DNA of 64,000 nt from Diploscapter coronatus. Its lineage: Eukaryota; Nematoda; Chromadorea; Rhabditida; Rhabditidae. Both the position numbers and the translations under genes were made by a program. Location of the stretch: the NCBI GenBank assembly GCA_964036155.1, contig OZ038423.1, forward strand, positions 17,747,249 to 17,811,248. The letters run 5' to 3'. The notes beneath the pieces are model-generated. The model saw nothing but the letters and a program-made list of their open reading frames with translations, was not told the DNA's origin and searched no databases. Shown here piece by piece: positions 1-12,682 of this stretch; position 1 is the stretch's first letter, and every line of letters starts with the position of its first letter.

Positions 1-1124
1 CCACAAATAAGTTTGCAGACCATTAACCATATACAGCAAACGAACAATAAGGTAACTAAATTATTGTTTATTTATTACTTCATAATATTGTTGATTCGTG
101 AGAAAGTGCATATTTTCGAATAGATTAGTATTCGATTTTGGGGTGAAATGAAGGAGTTGCGTATGAAAGAAGTGAGAAGAATAGCGTAATTTTTTAATTT
201 TTTAAAATATCCACCTTTTATCCTAATTCTAACAACAATAAATAATCAAAAAATGAGTACTTACAAACAGCGAAGAAGATGAAAATGAAAAAGGACACAT
301 CTGATCTCAACATTTATAGGAAATAACTGTAGACGCAAATCTCTAAAAGAAAATTTTATTCTTATCTTTCTAATTAATAAATAAAAAATGATAGAGCGAT
401 GATATTCCGTGAAATTTGTACAATTGAACATTTTCGAGTAAAAGTGACTTTAAAAAGAGATGCAATGGAATGGAAAAAGGGGAGAGGGGGAGAGCGTATT
501 TGATCAAAATGATGTCAGATGAGAGTAAACGTGCATGGAACGCATCATCGTTCGTTAGTTTTGACCTTAAAAATGATTCACCTGTAATTATGTAGGTATT
601 AGTGTTCATTGATCTGCAATTAATATAATGTACTCATACACGTATCGAAATAGTCATTTACTTTCATATCCACGTCTCACACTGAACAAGTAATTGTTAA
701 ATTAATGAATGATCATAACTCGTACCTGAACAATTCAAAGTTTGAGCATTTCCGATCTTGTTACTATTATTTTGATCTAAATTTGGACTATAGAATCGAA
801 TAAAATAAAATAACTTTGATAGTATCCTTACTTGAATTCTCTTCTTCATTTGATCGCACATGATTCAAAAATTGACTGAATTTTCCCACACACTTCTGAA
901 CAGGCAGCAGATCAATGATATCGTGGTATAATGCAGCCTGGATAGCAAATTCTCATAAAAATTAAGGTTAAACACTCACATACAAATTATAATAAACAAG
1001 ACAATTCCAACTCCAAGCAAAGAGTTTTGTTCCATTAGAAATTTTTCACTAATCTTCTGGAAATTAGTAACTCCGTTTATTTACAAATAGAATAAATTTC
1101 AGTATAATAAATAGAGCTTTGCTT
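1..1124. other. No gene recognised
   Basis: AT-rich sequence with frequent stops in all frames. The only long reading frame (complement of 370-609) has neither splice context nor recognisable motifs. I see no feature here that I can support. Confidence 0.5.
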
Positions 1125-1262
1125 ACATATCCATGGTGAAATCGAGGAAATAGTAAAATGCGCGGCATCACTTCTTCGTGATTCATCGAATTGATGGGCA
1201 GGTGCATGCGAAAAATTATAAAATCAAAAATTTCGAAAAGAACACAGAGAACATTCTCAGTA
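1125..1262 (-). pseudogene. Decayed copy of the exon at 3448-3626
   Basis: On the minus strand this stretch reads as a diverged copy of the C-terminal exon at 3448-3626: both encode a hydrophobic run followed by HLPINSM, a His and Glu-Val. Here the reading frame is interrupted by a TAG where the other copy has a Trp codon, and the end of the exon is different. It is most simply a dead duplicate. Which family the parent belongs to is not known; the hydrophobic helix followed by a basic tail would fit the end of a membrane receptor. Confidence 0.45.
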
Positions 1263-1696
1263 ACTAATCATAGCAAGAAGAATGAAAATGGACGATCAAC
1301 TATGCTTGTCAATTGAGTTACGTGATAAAATTATTATTTAATGGTCAATTGTTAATTCTGCTAACATGTTTACTTCAGCATTCAAAGTCTTGCTCATAGA
1401 CGAGTACAAAGCTTTAGCCGAACAATTACTGGATCAGTAATAAAAATAATTCTTACATAACATTCCTATGCATTATATATGCATGCTGAAGTGAGCTTGC
1501 TTCAACAAAATTTATTAATTATGGAGAAGACATTAAATCATGAGATGGCCAATTTTCACCTGCTCCTAAAATACGCTACCTTCTAGTCCTTTCACAAAGC
1601 TACCTTGCATATGACTTTCCAATTAATTTTGAAACGTCGTAATAGTTATTGTTTCAATTCTTGAAAATACATATTTTATTGAGCTATCGAAAAATA

Positions 1697-2854
1697 ATGG
1701 ATTCTGGACCATCGTCGAACGCTGACCTTAATGCGATCTATTCCCAAAGTCCTGCGCTCTATTATACAGTGCTATTTCTTATGAAACATATCAAAAGTAT
1801 GTAATTGAATAATTTAAAGCATCTTGATGTGATAAAAATTGAATGATTCACTAACAGTATCGATACTTTAGGCTCATATTGGCTAAAAAATGCATGCAAT
1901 GTCGCATATATGGTGATTGGCCTGACAATATTTGGCCCATTATACATTTTACTATCGTTTATATGTCATTACTACTTTTTTAAAGCTGTTTACAAAGTTT
2001 ACTCTGAAGAAATTCAGGTATGGGATTAGAATATGCGATTTCTCAAAGTTATGATATTATTTAGAAACCATATTTTATCCTGATAACTTTGCTGAATATT
2101 TTATATTTGATTAGGTTATTTCTAACATTTATACCATTAGAAGGATTTTTTACGGAAGATACCATCCCACTTGTCATATATGATACTGTTTTGAATGGTA
2201 AATCGTCTCAAAATGCGACTACTTATCTTGTTTCACTAAGTTAATAAACAGTCGCAATATTTAGGAATTATTTTGATTGAACTCCAATTATGCTTACAAA
2301 GAATTGCTATTTTTATGGGCATAATCCCTTGGTTTAAAATTAGACACAATCAAGCATATCTAGTGTTCAATATTGTCGCAATCCTTGCTATACTTCCACT
2401 TTTAAATTATATATTTATAAACGACCCTAACAATAAGATAATTGTACTTTATATCGAAGGAGTCAATTTCATGACGGTATGGTTTAGTTGGGGGAATATT
2501 GTGGATGAGAAGTTGTACACGGTCCTATTTATAGTTAGAAAGAGAAATAGTACGAAGAAACGAGAGACGATGATCTTTTTCGCTCGATCCCACCATTTCT
2601 CAATCAACAATCTTTCTCAGACTCAACCATAAATATGTGCAAAAATGCAAATTATCGAATTAGGCATATTCTACAAATTTTAGATTCCAAATTTTCTAAT
2701 GTTCGTTACCCTCATTATAGAACTGTTATTGTATTCTATGATTGTGTTGAGAATTTGGCTATATCGGAAGAAAGCACAACCTGAAGAATTACGAATTATT
2801 CTGCAAATCTTACCATCTGTTATAATCAGAATAGTGACTGATTCGTTATTATAA
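1697..2854 (+). pseudogene. 7TM chemoreceptor-like gene, probably broken
   Basis: Possible exons at 1697-1796, 1872-2017, a middle exon from 2115, 2265-2476 and 2684-2854. They encode an N-terminus beginning MDSGPSSNADL and at least four hydrophobic helices, including PLYILLSFICHYYFF and IPNFLMFVTLIIELLLY, separated by short basic loops such as RIWLYRKK. The helix/loop pattern suggests a nematode serpentine receptor, perhaps of the Sra/Srb type, but no diagnostic motif was identified. Exons 1-2 and 4-5 join in phase. The middle exon (about 2115-2205) fits the next exon only in a frame that does not continue from exon 2, so either a splice site is missed or the gene is frameshifted. Possible further exons at 2881-2945 and near 3003-3055 could not be joined. 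Confidence 0.4.
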
Positions 2855-3447
2855 CGTTCATAAATGTTTTTGCTTCCAGATAAAAGAAATGGGAAACTAC
2901 TACTTCTTGCTACGGCTTATAGAAGCTAAGGAAAATTCCTCAGAAGGTAATTGTCAAAATGCATTTACAATATATAACTCGCAAATAAATGCACATGATT
3001 TAGAAACCGTAGAGGCCGCAAAGATATACGCTATTTTAGAAGGTCAACAGTCATAATTGACTTTTTTTTTAAATTATTAATCAATTTTAGATATTGCGCT
3101 GGTTCAAAACTTGGATGGATATTACAATTTTTGCTTTCCATTACTCATGCTTTTACTAAACAGTAATATTTTTAGTAAAACTCAAAGAGATGGTTCAGTA
3201 ACCAAACCGACAATTTTGGTCATATCCGAAAATTGAGAAAAAAATCCATACCAAAATAGATTTTTTTATTTCAAAACCGGCTCATCCGTGATACGAATCA
3301 ACCGATAATCAACAATTGTTGCCGTGGTAAAATAGCGATTCTTATCAGATCGATTATCGTGAAAATTGAATTAAATGACTCATTGTTATCTATCAAATCC
3401 ATATTGATAATTGGTAATTACCGACTGATTTTATCCATATTTTCTAA

Positions 3448-3626
3448 TTAACCATTTATTTTATTACGACAATGACAAGATTCAATATCGTATTTAGAAC
3501 GCATGCGTAACGCCACTTCCCCGTGGGTCATCGAATTAATAGGCAGGTGCTTGGGTAAAAATGCGAGATCGAGAAACGCAAGAAGAAAATCGAGAGTGTT
3601 TTCAATAACTAACCACGCCACGAGGG
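3448..3626 (-). CDS. C-terminal exon of an unidentified membrane protein
   Basis: A TTTTCAG acceptor (minus strand) opens a frame encoding ALVAWLVIENTLDFLLAF, a strong hydrophobic helix, then LPINSMTHGEVALRMRSKYD and a short Cys/Lys-containing tail before the stop. Upstream minus-strand sequence (3640-3861) is open in one frame and less AT-rich than its surroundings, so it may hold a preceding exon. The family was not recognised. A decayed second copy lies at 1125-1262, so this was a duplicated gene. Confidence 0.35.
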
Positions 3627-4301
3627 CTGAAAATAGATAATCACTTGTGCTTTTCAATTGATTCTCATCAAATAAATGAAATGAAATGATTTGCCAGAAT
3701 ACGCTCATTCGAATATTTATGTTTGTTCTAGATGGCAAATGTGTTCCTTCGCAGCATTGCAGCATGAAAAAGTCACAGGATAGGGCGAAATAATGAAACG
3801 AAAAGACCTCTCTGCCTAATCTGCCAGCACTTCTTCGCCCTATGTCGCGAAGGATCCACATTTGACCAAAGTAAGGCTACTTTAAGGAGAAAATTAAAGA
3901 ATAAACTAAACAAATTATTAGCAAAAAATAATTATATACGTGATTTGTCGCCAGATCAATAAAATTACCCCGAACAGTTTCGGTCAAAGGCTCTTTGCGG
4001 ATCCCCCCTATCTATCAGTTTTCCACAGTAAAAGTTCTCTTTATGAACCCCCTCCACCTATATTTTTACGGCTGACGTAAACGCTCCAAGTCTTAAGACA
4101 ATAGCATAAAAGAAATATTTATTGATAACTTCGTTGAGATAGTTTATTTTTGCCTTTATATAGAATTTCATTGAACATCATAATTTAATAACAATTCCGA
4201 AAGTTTTTTTTCGATATCTGAATGCTCTTTTAGTGATTTTCATATTTATGATCAAATTATCGAAATCAATAAGCAATGGTTATTTTCAATCAAACTTTTC
4301 G

Positions 4302-5567
4302 TTATTCAAACTCCTTGACAACAGCCCATTTATCAATTTCAGGATCGTATTCCTCTATTTTACTGCATAAAGACCATTTATCACTCGACTGTGTTATTCT
4401 AAATTCATAGCAATTACTACAGAATGTTGAATATATCAACTCACCCTCCGATTGCGTACAACTTTCCGTCAGTGACAATGAGCGAGTGCTGATATCTTCC
4501 ATAATTCATATCAACGGTTCGAGAAATTCGACTGTCAACTGGAGCTGAGGGGTCGAAACACAGGCAGGATTTGAATGCATCAACACCACTAAATATATAG
4601 TGGTACATTATTTATTATACAAAATTAACGACTTCCATCCTCCAGTTATGTAAATTCTTCCATTCAGCGATACAACTCTGAAATCCTCTCGTTTTTCTGG
4701 AATCTCTCCAATTTCAATCCACTCTCGTTCATCGTCTGATAATCGATATAGCTTTCTACTTCCACGACCATCAATAACTGAATATCCATAATTACAATAA
4801 TGAATATGCTATAATGTGACCGTATAAAATTCCATTGCATGTTATTGTTTGAGCACAACTAATTGGAAGAGGAACTGTAGGTCCTATTTGCCATTCTCCA
4901 TCTATTAAAATCTGAATAAATTATTTTATAGACTTTCGTTCAATCTTCTTACATCAACGCGATTCGAATAATCCGCATATAATCCAGGAATTCTTCCACC
5001 CAAATAATACAATTTGCCTTTGAAATAAACCACACATGCACCATCACGCCATTCAGGAGGATCTGGACCTGTAAAAAATACAATAAAATTAAACCAATCT
5101 ACTGGCTTTTGTAATACTACCTCTGTTAATTTGTCGAGTATTCAGATCGAAAATTTCAGACGATTTTTTATAAGGTCTAATTGCGAAGATCTAAAATTTA
5201 CTAAATTGGCAATGCAAAATAAACTAGTCTACCTTGTCTTTTGTGGTTGCTACTTCCGATAGCGATAAATAATTAGTAAATTTTGCAATCTGCTCAACAG
5301 AATTAGTATGCGAATCAAACAGACAAATTCTTCCTTCATTAACAAAATTGTCGTTTTTATAAAGCACTAAATACTAAAATTAGTTTTCGCTCATACAAGA
5401 AAGATTTTCCTACAATAGAATAAAATTCTCCTCTCGAGCACTATCGGCAGATATTTCCTGATTATTTGCATCATCCGTTTATTAGTCCAGGCCAATTGTC
5501 CCAGGTCTTTGAATTCGGGATATTGGCAGATCAACAATATAATTTCGACTGGTAAATTGGCCAACAT
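4302..5567 (-). CDS. F-box/kelch-repeat protein, copy A
   Basis: Predicted substrate adaptor of an SCF-type ubiquitin ligase: an N-terminal F-box that would bind SKP1 and a C-terminal kelch propeller that would bind the target. The start at 5567 begins MLANLPVEIILLICQYPEFK with DLGQLAWTN following, the usual F-box pattern. Later exons carry kelch strands with double-glycine motifs: KGKLYYLGGR, NGRIYITGG, DGKLYAIGG and, at the end, IEEYDPEIDKW. The first intron is 47 nt. A short intron inside the third kelch blade must be removed to read NGILYVIDGRG. Eight exons are arranged as in copy B (11149-12416), and most are nearly identical to it, but the last exon differs: here it ends with AVVKEFE. 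No frame break was seen. The target protein cannot be inferred. Confidence 0.75.
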
Positions 5568-5990
5568 CTTTGTTAAGAGACCTAAACAATCACCATAGTA
5601 TTATTTCAAAATGGAAGTAGTAAAAGTATTCATTGAATGAGAAAGTGTAATTAATTATCTAGAAGTGGAAGTAACTGTTTAGGTAACATCAAGTTGAAAT
5701 TCCGTATCGGGAGTATGCAAATTGAAGCTAAAAATAAGTGAGGAAGAAAAATGACCATTCATGGAAGACGAGAATTGAGAACTGAATGAGAAGGATAAAG
5801 AATTTGGCAAATGGATCTTTGGGTCACTTACTCGCTATTTTCTGTATCTTTTCATGCACTATTTCTTCTTCATTGATTATACAGGTGATTTTGGAGTGTG
5901 TCGTGGCCACTTTCAAAAAGCCCTTGGGTTAAAATTGTCTTCACATTTATGATCGTAGTCTGTCTAGCAAGTGCGAATGAAGATAAACTG
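4600..5990. repeat. Left arm of inverted gene duplication
   Basis: This stretch, covering most of F-box/kelch copy A and about 400 bp upstream of it, is repeated in opposite orientation at about 10735-12120. Introns as well as exons are nearly identical, and the similarity runs upstream to the shared run around GATCGTAGTCTGTCTAGC. Arm boundaries are estimated by eye. Confidence 0.8.
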
Positions 5991-6153
5991 ATGTTTCAAC
6001 GAGCAAATGAGAATTCGAGAAATTTGTCCCTTTATTCAAAACTATTTTAGGCATTGATACTAAAATTGCACACAGAAGTAACATTTTTATTGAATTACGA
6101 AAAATTATTACAGAATTTCACAGAATCAAATTTATCGTCAAAATGCAATCTGC

Positions 6154-9100
6154 TTAATTTCGACTAGAGCCAACTTTGACGAGGAATCGCGTGATTTTGC
6201 CTGCCTGACTGAGATCGACTGGCTGCTGATTGGGCATGGATTTGGAATTGCTCAGAGCAGAGGGAAGAGAGGACGGCAAGAGGCAGATTGCATTCACCAC
6301 CTGAAAATCTCTCTTTGGATAAATATTCACAAGATACTGAATGTTGAATATTTCAGTGTTCTATAAGAAATGTTAGAATTGAACATTTCTCAAGAAATGA
6401 AACTCAAATATTTCACATGGCTTAACTTACAAGATTCATCAAGAGGACTTTCGTACTGCCAGAATGTTCAACATTCAGTCTTTTTAGAAAGGAAAATATT
6501 TCAAGTCCGCCACAATCTTTTCAAATATGAACTTTCTTATCTGTTATCCGTTAACAAAAATGTCCCAGACTCACTAAGAAATTAGAAGTTTCTGGGAGTG
6601 AAGAAGAAGATGCCATTTCTGCAGAGAATGGAAGGGCGGAGGAGTCTGGAGCCGATTGGAGGGAACAGACAGTGGGCGGGCAGAGGCAGCAGACTGTTCG
6701 AAGCCGCACACCGTCCTCTCGCCGTCGGCCAGCAGCAGATGCAGCACTCGGGTGGAAGTCTGCAAGGAATCAAGAATAAATCATTTTATCCAAATGTATT
6801 CCATTTTTCTAAAGGCTTCTTTGAAAGGCTGCACTTTTCGATGATTATATCCAACTGTTATTCCTTCCAAAAATGCAACCTTTCTTAAAGATGAAGTTCT
6901 TGTTAAGGTTTGAGAATCCAGAAATCGTGTAGGATAAATAACAACTTTCAAAGATTATGAATTATCAGGAAAACATGTCGAGGTTTTCGGAATGGCAGGG
7001 GATCTTTTAGAAATTTAAGAATGCAGTGATTTCTTTATTTCTGCAATCGAGTTTCGTTGCTTTCATGAAAATTCTTATCGTCTGCATGAAAACTCACATT
7101 GTAGTCGGTTTCTCTGTCGATCTCCATGACGCTCTCGACATCCGTCTGATCCTCTGCGTCCTTCTCATCCTTCAATCGTGAACATTCGGGCTGTCGGATG
7201 TCCTTCACGCCTTTCACCTGAAAAATACAGATTTCAAACAGTTCAAAATGCTCAATAAATCAAGTTTTCCATTGAAACGATCATAGAAAGAATCATTCCG
7301 TTTTTTTCCAAAAGTTACAAAATTCAGCTTGAGAAACTTCTAGAATTTAAAGATCTTCCGAGGAAAAACGATTTTTTTTTTTAAATCTGGGAACAAATAC
7401 GTGCCTGGAAGATGAGCGGATACTGGATGAAGACTTTTGGAGTGGCGGGGTTGAGGTTGACCTGGGAGAACGAGCCGCAAGACAGGAAGCGCGACAAATC
7501 TGATAGCAGCAACCACTCAGTCCAACGAAGGCCTGCAAATGGATTTTTTAATCATTGTCAAATTTTGACAATGACTGAAAATGATGTTCTTGAAGCTTTT
7601 AAAATTCAAAATCTCACGAACAATCTGCAAGTGATTTTATCACATCTCAAAGAAAAATTCAATGATTTCGGAAAAATCAAACATCTCAAAACTCGACCCG
7701 CAAATCGATGCAGAAGAAATAGCGCACTTTTTGAGACAGAAAGAAGACATGCTTTTTCTCTTTCAATGCGGTATTTTTCTGTTGGGTGATTTGCGGACCC
7801 CTTTGAGAAGTGGGGCAAACTTTCTCAGAATGTGCAACATTTATTGATTTTGAGAGAAATAGGAAAGTTATCTAACCATAACTGATAGGAAATTGTGTCG
7901 ATCCAGGAAGGCGAGAATGGAGTCGGGCCAGCCATCATTCAGAGCAAAGTGCCAGCGATGAAATACCAGCAGCACGTCGTCTCGAATCATTGCATAGCAG
8001 ATCAACTGAAAATTCGAAAAGACAAATTAGAGTGCAAAAATAAAAACAATCGCGGAATTAATAAACCGTTATTTTTCGAAATAGTCCTCTTCAAACAATT
8101 TTTATTAAAACCTTGAAATGATAACATAAATAAAAGTAACATTTGTAAAATAAATAAATTCGAATCACTTCATTTAGATATAGACCCGAATATTTCACAT
8201 TTCCCAACTACTACACGCGAATCTGCATACCGACGAGAAAGTTAATGATTCTGCCTTGGTCGCTGAACAGACTCCTGATTTTGTAGAGGGCTTTCCCAAA
8301 TTCGTCTAAAATATTAAAAACTTAAAAACGAATGGTAAAATAATCTAACCCAGGGTCGATTCCGACTGGTACAACAGCTTGACGATTTTCTTCAGGCCAT
8401 CTTCTTCGCCCTCGATGAGCCCGCGCACCTCGAATACCTTAAATGCATTGTTAAAAAGGAAGCATGACTTTTAAGCTTTTCATATGAACGAAAAACGGCT
8501 CATAAACATCATGTTGGGGACTGAATGGAAACAACAAAGATGTAAAAATTAGCTGCCGCTGTTGGGAAAATTTTCGGGATATCGAAGGTCAAAGTGCCAA
8601 TTTTTCGGCAATAAATTACGGAATTGATTGAATCTTACGAAAAAAAAATGCCTACCAAGTCACGCTTCTGAATGAAGCGCCAACGGAAGTATCTGCACTG
8701 AAAGTTGACCGGGGCGTTCGTGGCGATTTCGTCCAATCGGGTCAGTTTCTGATTCCAGTCCAAATCCGATTCCATGATTCCGTTGATTGCGGCCTTCGAG
8801 TCGTCGTCCGATTCGAAGAGGATGGGGGGAAGCTTGGTCTGAATTCAGAAATTCGTTTGTATGGGTGTCAACTTCTCATCAACAGCTTTCTGTATAAGAA
8901 GCCAACTGCATACCGAGTCGGTTATTAGGATGGGAAAAAAGTGGAGTAGGGCAGAAATAAGCAGACCTAGGGAGGACAATTGGCAGAAGCCCTTTGGGAT
9001 CTGTTAATATATATATTTTTAAATCTTTCACTCTAATCTGTAATTAGTCGAAATTTTCAAGAGTGCGATATGGTATCATAGAGATGAATTCGCTCATGCA

Positions 9101-9506
9101 ACCTATCCCCTCCCCCAGTTTATTTTCGTCTAACGAAACTGCTCCTAGGTCTGGAAATAAGAAAAAGGATCCCATTACGGATACAGCCGACTGTTTATAC
9201 CATAGACCTCATTAACATACCACTTCGGCTTGCAGCCTGTAGGACCAGTTCAGCACTTTCGGGGCCGAATTGTCAGAAAGATAGCGAGAAAGGTACTGAA
9301 GTTGATCGAATTTATCAAAGAGGCTCAATCCAGGGTCCTTCAAAGTTGACGTGAAGAGGCGGCCCAGGTTCTTGCCAGCATTCTGGAAGAGGAGAAGCAT
9401 CTCATCGATCTGAAAAATTTCATTTAAATTTCTCGACATTTCCCTAGAAAAAAAAACTTACACTTTCCAGAGTTTTTACGTTGCCCGGCAATTCGATCGA
9501 TTCCAT
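6154..9506 (-). CDS. Unrecognised multi-exon intracellular protein
   Basis: Well-phased 5' exons: 9506-9462, 9409-9221, 8838-8656, 8437-8350, 8305-8217 and 8005-7883. They encode about 240 residues starting MESIELPGNVKTLES and continuing through acidic and Trp-rich helical segments (LFESDDDSK, FQCRYFRWRFIQKRD, VFHRWHFALNDGWPDS). There is no signal peptide or membrane helix. Codon use is clearly less AT-rich than the surroundings, which supports a conserved coding gene. The 3' part is less certain: exons near 7540-7403, 7218-7090, 6760-6580 and 6300-6154 look coding, but two frames compete. A frame reading LRWTEWLLLSDLSRFL is more protein-like but does not phase with the exon before it. I do not recognise the family. 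The frame stays open upstream of the chosen Met to a TTTTCAG acceptor, so the true N-terminus may lie further 5' (possibly an exon near 10490-10520). Confidence 0.6.
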
Positions 9507-9779
9507 TCTGTTGCCAAAAGCCTGAAAATATTAGCGCTTTTTAAAAGACGCAATTTCCAGATAAAAAAACGAGCCCGATATCAGGCTTGTCGCCTTACAA
9601 GCCGAAAGATAGGCAAGATAAAGTTCAGAAAGCTTGAGAAATTTGGAAGTCTGAGGGAAGGCGGGAAGAAATGCAATAAATTTTGGGGCAACTGCGAAAA
9701 TGAGCAATTTGCCCAGTGGAAATACGGTAAGTTTAGTGTAAAAATGAACTGATGTTTCGACTTCAATTCATTTTCGCAA

Positions 9780-10490
9780 GTGGTTATTTTTGTATTTTTC
9801 GCGTCAATTGCCGTAATTATCGATATTGTCCATTGTAAAAACTTGACAGTCGCAGTGCCCTTCGCACAAGGGGGCGATGCGAACAGCATGCTTCCCGCTC
9901 GCGTCGCGGCATGCATTGTGAATTCATTATTCAAACTGGATTTTTCGCTTTCATTTATTTTTTCGACGTTTTCGTCCGTAATTTTTATAATTATTCGGTA
10001 ATCATCGATAATTAGGACATAATTACATAATTTTGCTGAGAAATTATGCTCAAGAAATCATTTTATCGAGAAAAACGATAAGTCACGGAAAAACGAAATA
10101 AACAGAAAACTAAAACCTGTATCTGTAATTGTGTTCTAATTATCGATAATTATCACAATTTTTAAGAAGAAATTCAAAAATCTATTAAAAAATAATTTCC
10201 AAAAAAAATCACTGCAAAATACGGGAAGAATAAGTGAAAAATAGCTGTTCATTAAATCACCTACAGGTAACTAGCTCTAATTATTGATGATTACCGAATA
10301 ATTATAAAAAATCACGGATAAAAATGTTTTAAAAAATAAATGAAAGTGGAAATCCAGTTTTAATAATGAATTCGCAATGCATGCCCGCGACGCGAGCGGG
10401 AAGCGTGCTGTTCGCACCGCCCCCTTGTGCGAAGGGCACTGCGACTGTCAAGTTTTTTTTACAATGGACAATAATAATTGATAAATTTTC
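9780..10490. mobile_element. Hairpin (foldback) element
   Basis: Inverted repeat: the left arm near 9820-9975 contains TTGACAGTCGCAGTGCCCTT and a GC-rich block (CCCGCTCGCGTCGCGGCATG), and the right arm near 10330-10480 contains the reverse complements with a few mismatches. The middle is AT-rich with repeated CGATAATTA. No coding capacity; a non-autonomous element or foldback repeat. It lies directly upstream of the first modelled exon of the 6.1-9.5 kb gene. A fragment of the same outer end recurs at 34827-34912. Confidence 0.75.
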
Positions 10491-10734
10491 AGCCTGGGCG
10501 ACTTGTCGATGCAGATGATGTCAACCTGTGTGTGAAGAAAGTATTATGGCGAATTGGTCATAGAGTAATTTTGATTTATTTTCCCTAGGTCTGTGCTCTT
10601 AAACACTCAGTAAAATGATCGACATCATTTCATCTACTTCTGTCGTGCCTGTTTAATGATCTTTCAGATCTGGTCATCATAACATAAGTTTATGGTTTAA
10701 AACTTTAATTGTTTCCCAATCTAGATCCAGTTCA

Positions 10735-12120
10735 ATTCTACTTCATTCACACTTGCTAGACAGACTACGATCATAAATGAAGACAATTTTAACCCAAAGG
10801 CTTCTTGAAAGTGGTCACAACACACCTCCAAAATCACCTGCATAATCAATGAAGAGAGAAATAGTACATGAAAAGATATAGATAATACCGAGTAAGTGAC
10901 CCCAAGATCCATTTGCCAAATTCTTTATCCTTCTCATTCAGTTCTCAATTCCCGTCTTCCATAGTCATTTTCCTTTTTCTTCCTCACTTATTTTTAGCTT
11001 CAATTTTTATATTTCGAATCTCAACTTGATGTTACCTAAACAGAGTTACTTCATTTCTAAATCATTAATTGCAGACTTTCTCATTTAATCAACTCCTATT
11101 ATTTCCATTTTGAAATAGTACTATGATTGTTTAGGTCTCTCAACAAAGATGCTAGCCAATTTACCAGTCGAAATTATATTGTTGATCTGCCAATATCCCG
11201 AATTCAAAGACCTGGGACAATTGGCCTGGACTAACAATCGAATGATGCGAATAATCAAGAGATATCTGCCGACAGCGCTCGAGAGGAGAACTTTATTCTA
11301 TTGTAGGAAAATCTTTCTTGTATGAGCGAAAACTAATTTTAGTATTTAGTGCTTTATAAAAACGACAATTTTGTTAATGAAGGAAGAATTTGTCTGTTTG
11401 ATTCGCATACTAATTCTGTTGAGCAGATTGCAAAATTTACTAATTATTTATCGCTATCGGAAGTAGCAACCACAAAAGACAAGGTAGACTAGTTTATTTT
11501 GCATTGCCAATTTAGTAAATTTTAGATCTTCGCAATTAGACCTTATAAAAAATCGTCTGAAATTTTCGATCTGAATACTCGACAAATTAACAGAGGTAGT
11601 ATTACAAAAGCCAGTAGATTGGTTTAATTTTATTGTATTTTTTACAGGTCCAGATCCTCCTGAATGGCGTGATGGTGCATGTGTGGTTTATTTCAAAGGC
11701 AAATTGTATTATTTGGGTGGAAGAATTCCTGGATTATATGCGGATTATTCGAATCGCGTTGATGTAAGAAGATTGAACGAAAGTCTATAAAATAATTTAT
11801 TCAGATTTTAATAGATGGAGAATGGCAAATAGGACCTACAGTTCCTCTTCCAATTAGTTGTGCTCAAACAATAACATGCAATGGAATTTTATACGGTCAC
11901 ATTATAGCATATTCATTATTGTAATTATGGATATTCAGTTATTGATGGTCGTGGAAGTAGAAAGCTATATCGATTATCAGACGATGAACGAGAGTGGATT
12001 GAAATTGGAGAGATTCCAGAAAAACGAGAGGATTTCAGAGTTGCATCGCTGAATGGAAGAATTTACATAACTGGAGGAGAAAAGTCGTTAATTTTATATG
12101 ATAAATAATTTATTATTATA
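10735..12120. repeat. Right arm of inverted gene duplication
   Basis: Reverse-oriented counterpart of 4600-5990, carrying the promoter-proximal region and most exons of F-box/kelch copy B. Similarity is lost within the last exons, where copy B has its own 3' end. Confidence 0.8.
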
Positions 12121-12416
12121 TATTTAGATACCCTGATGTATTAGAATCCTGCCTATGTTTCAATCCCTCAGCTCCAATCGGCAGTCGAATTTCTCGAATC
12201 GCTAATATGAATTATGCAAGACATAATCATTCGCTCATTGTTGCTAACGAGAAATTGTATGCAATTGGAGGGTGAGCTGAGACTTTGCATATTTTTATAC
12301 GAAATATTTGTTAACTTAGATTTCAAACATTTTTATATGCAAATTTTTGTAATTCGATCGAGGAATACGATCCACAAACGAATGAATGGCGAGAAGTTGA
12401 GCATTTTACTATTTGA
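11149..12416 (+). CDS. F-box/kelch-repeat protein, copy B
   Basis: Complete eight-exon model, all phases agreeing: 11149-11302, 11350-11483, 11526-11595, 11648-11763, 11805-11895, 11939-12083, 12128-12271, 12320-12416 (316 residues). The N-terminal F-box (LPVEIILLICQYPEFKDLGQ, residues about 4-40) would bind SKP1. Kelch blades follow, with LYYLGGR, LYVIDGRG, IYITGG, LYAIGG and IEEYDPQTNEW. Expected role: substrate receptor of an SCF ubiquitin ligase, by family knowledge only. An earlier ATG upstream is followed at once by a stop, which supports the chosen start. It differs from copy A in its last exon, which encodes FQTFLYANFCNSIEEYDPQ and ends EVEHFTI. Confidence 0.8.
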
Positions 12417-12682
12417 AATCTTCAATTTCAATACATTTAAGTTTTTTTTTTTATTTTCGTGTAATTTTAATAAAAAGTATCTTTATTCAATTTCGTACAT
12501 TCTAATTCGATGCACATGATACACAACTATCGAAGACATCTAATAGATACTCTGAAAATTGCAATTGAAATAAATATTCCTTTCAATCAGGGTTGTACGA
12601 ACTGAACTTTGAAATTACCAACAAATGTAATTGTTTTGAATGTGGCTAAATAAATTAAAGGAAAACAATAAATAATTGATAT

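Noticed and set aside
6370..6888. Plus-strand frames across 6370-6888
   Set aside because: They overlap minus-strand exons of the unrecognised gene or AT-rich introns and have no splice or motif support.
11858..12052. 64-codon frame starting MCSNNNMQWN, also mirrored at 4664-4858
   Set aside because: It is an out-of-frame shadow of the kelch exons; the correct frame with a short intron removed reads NGILYVIDGRG.
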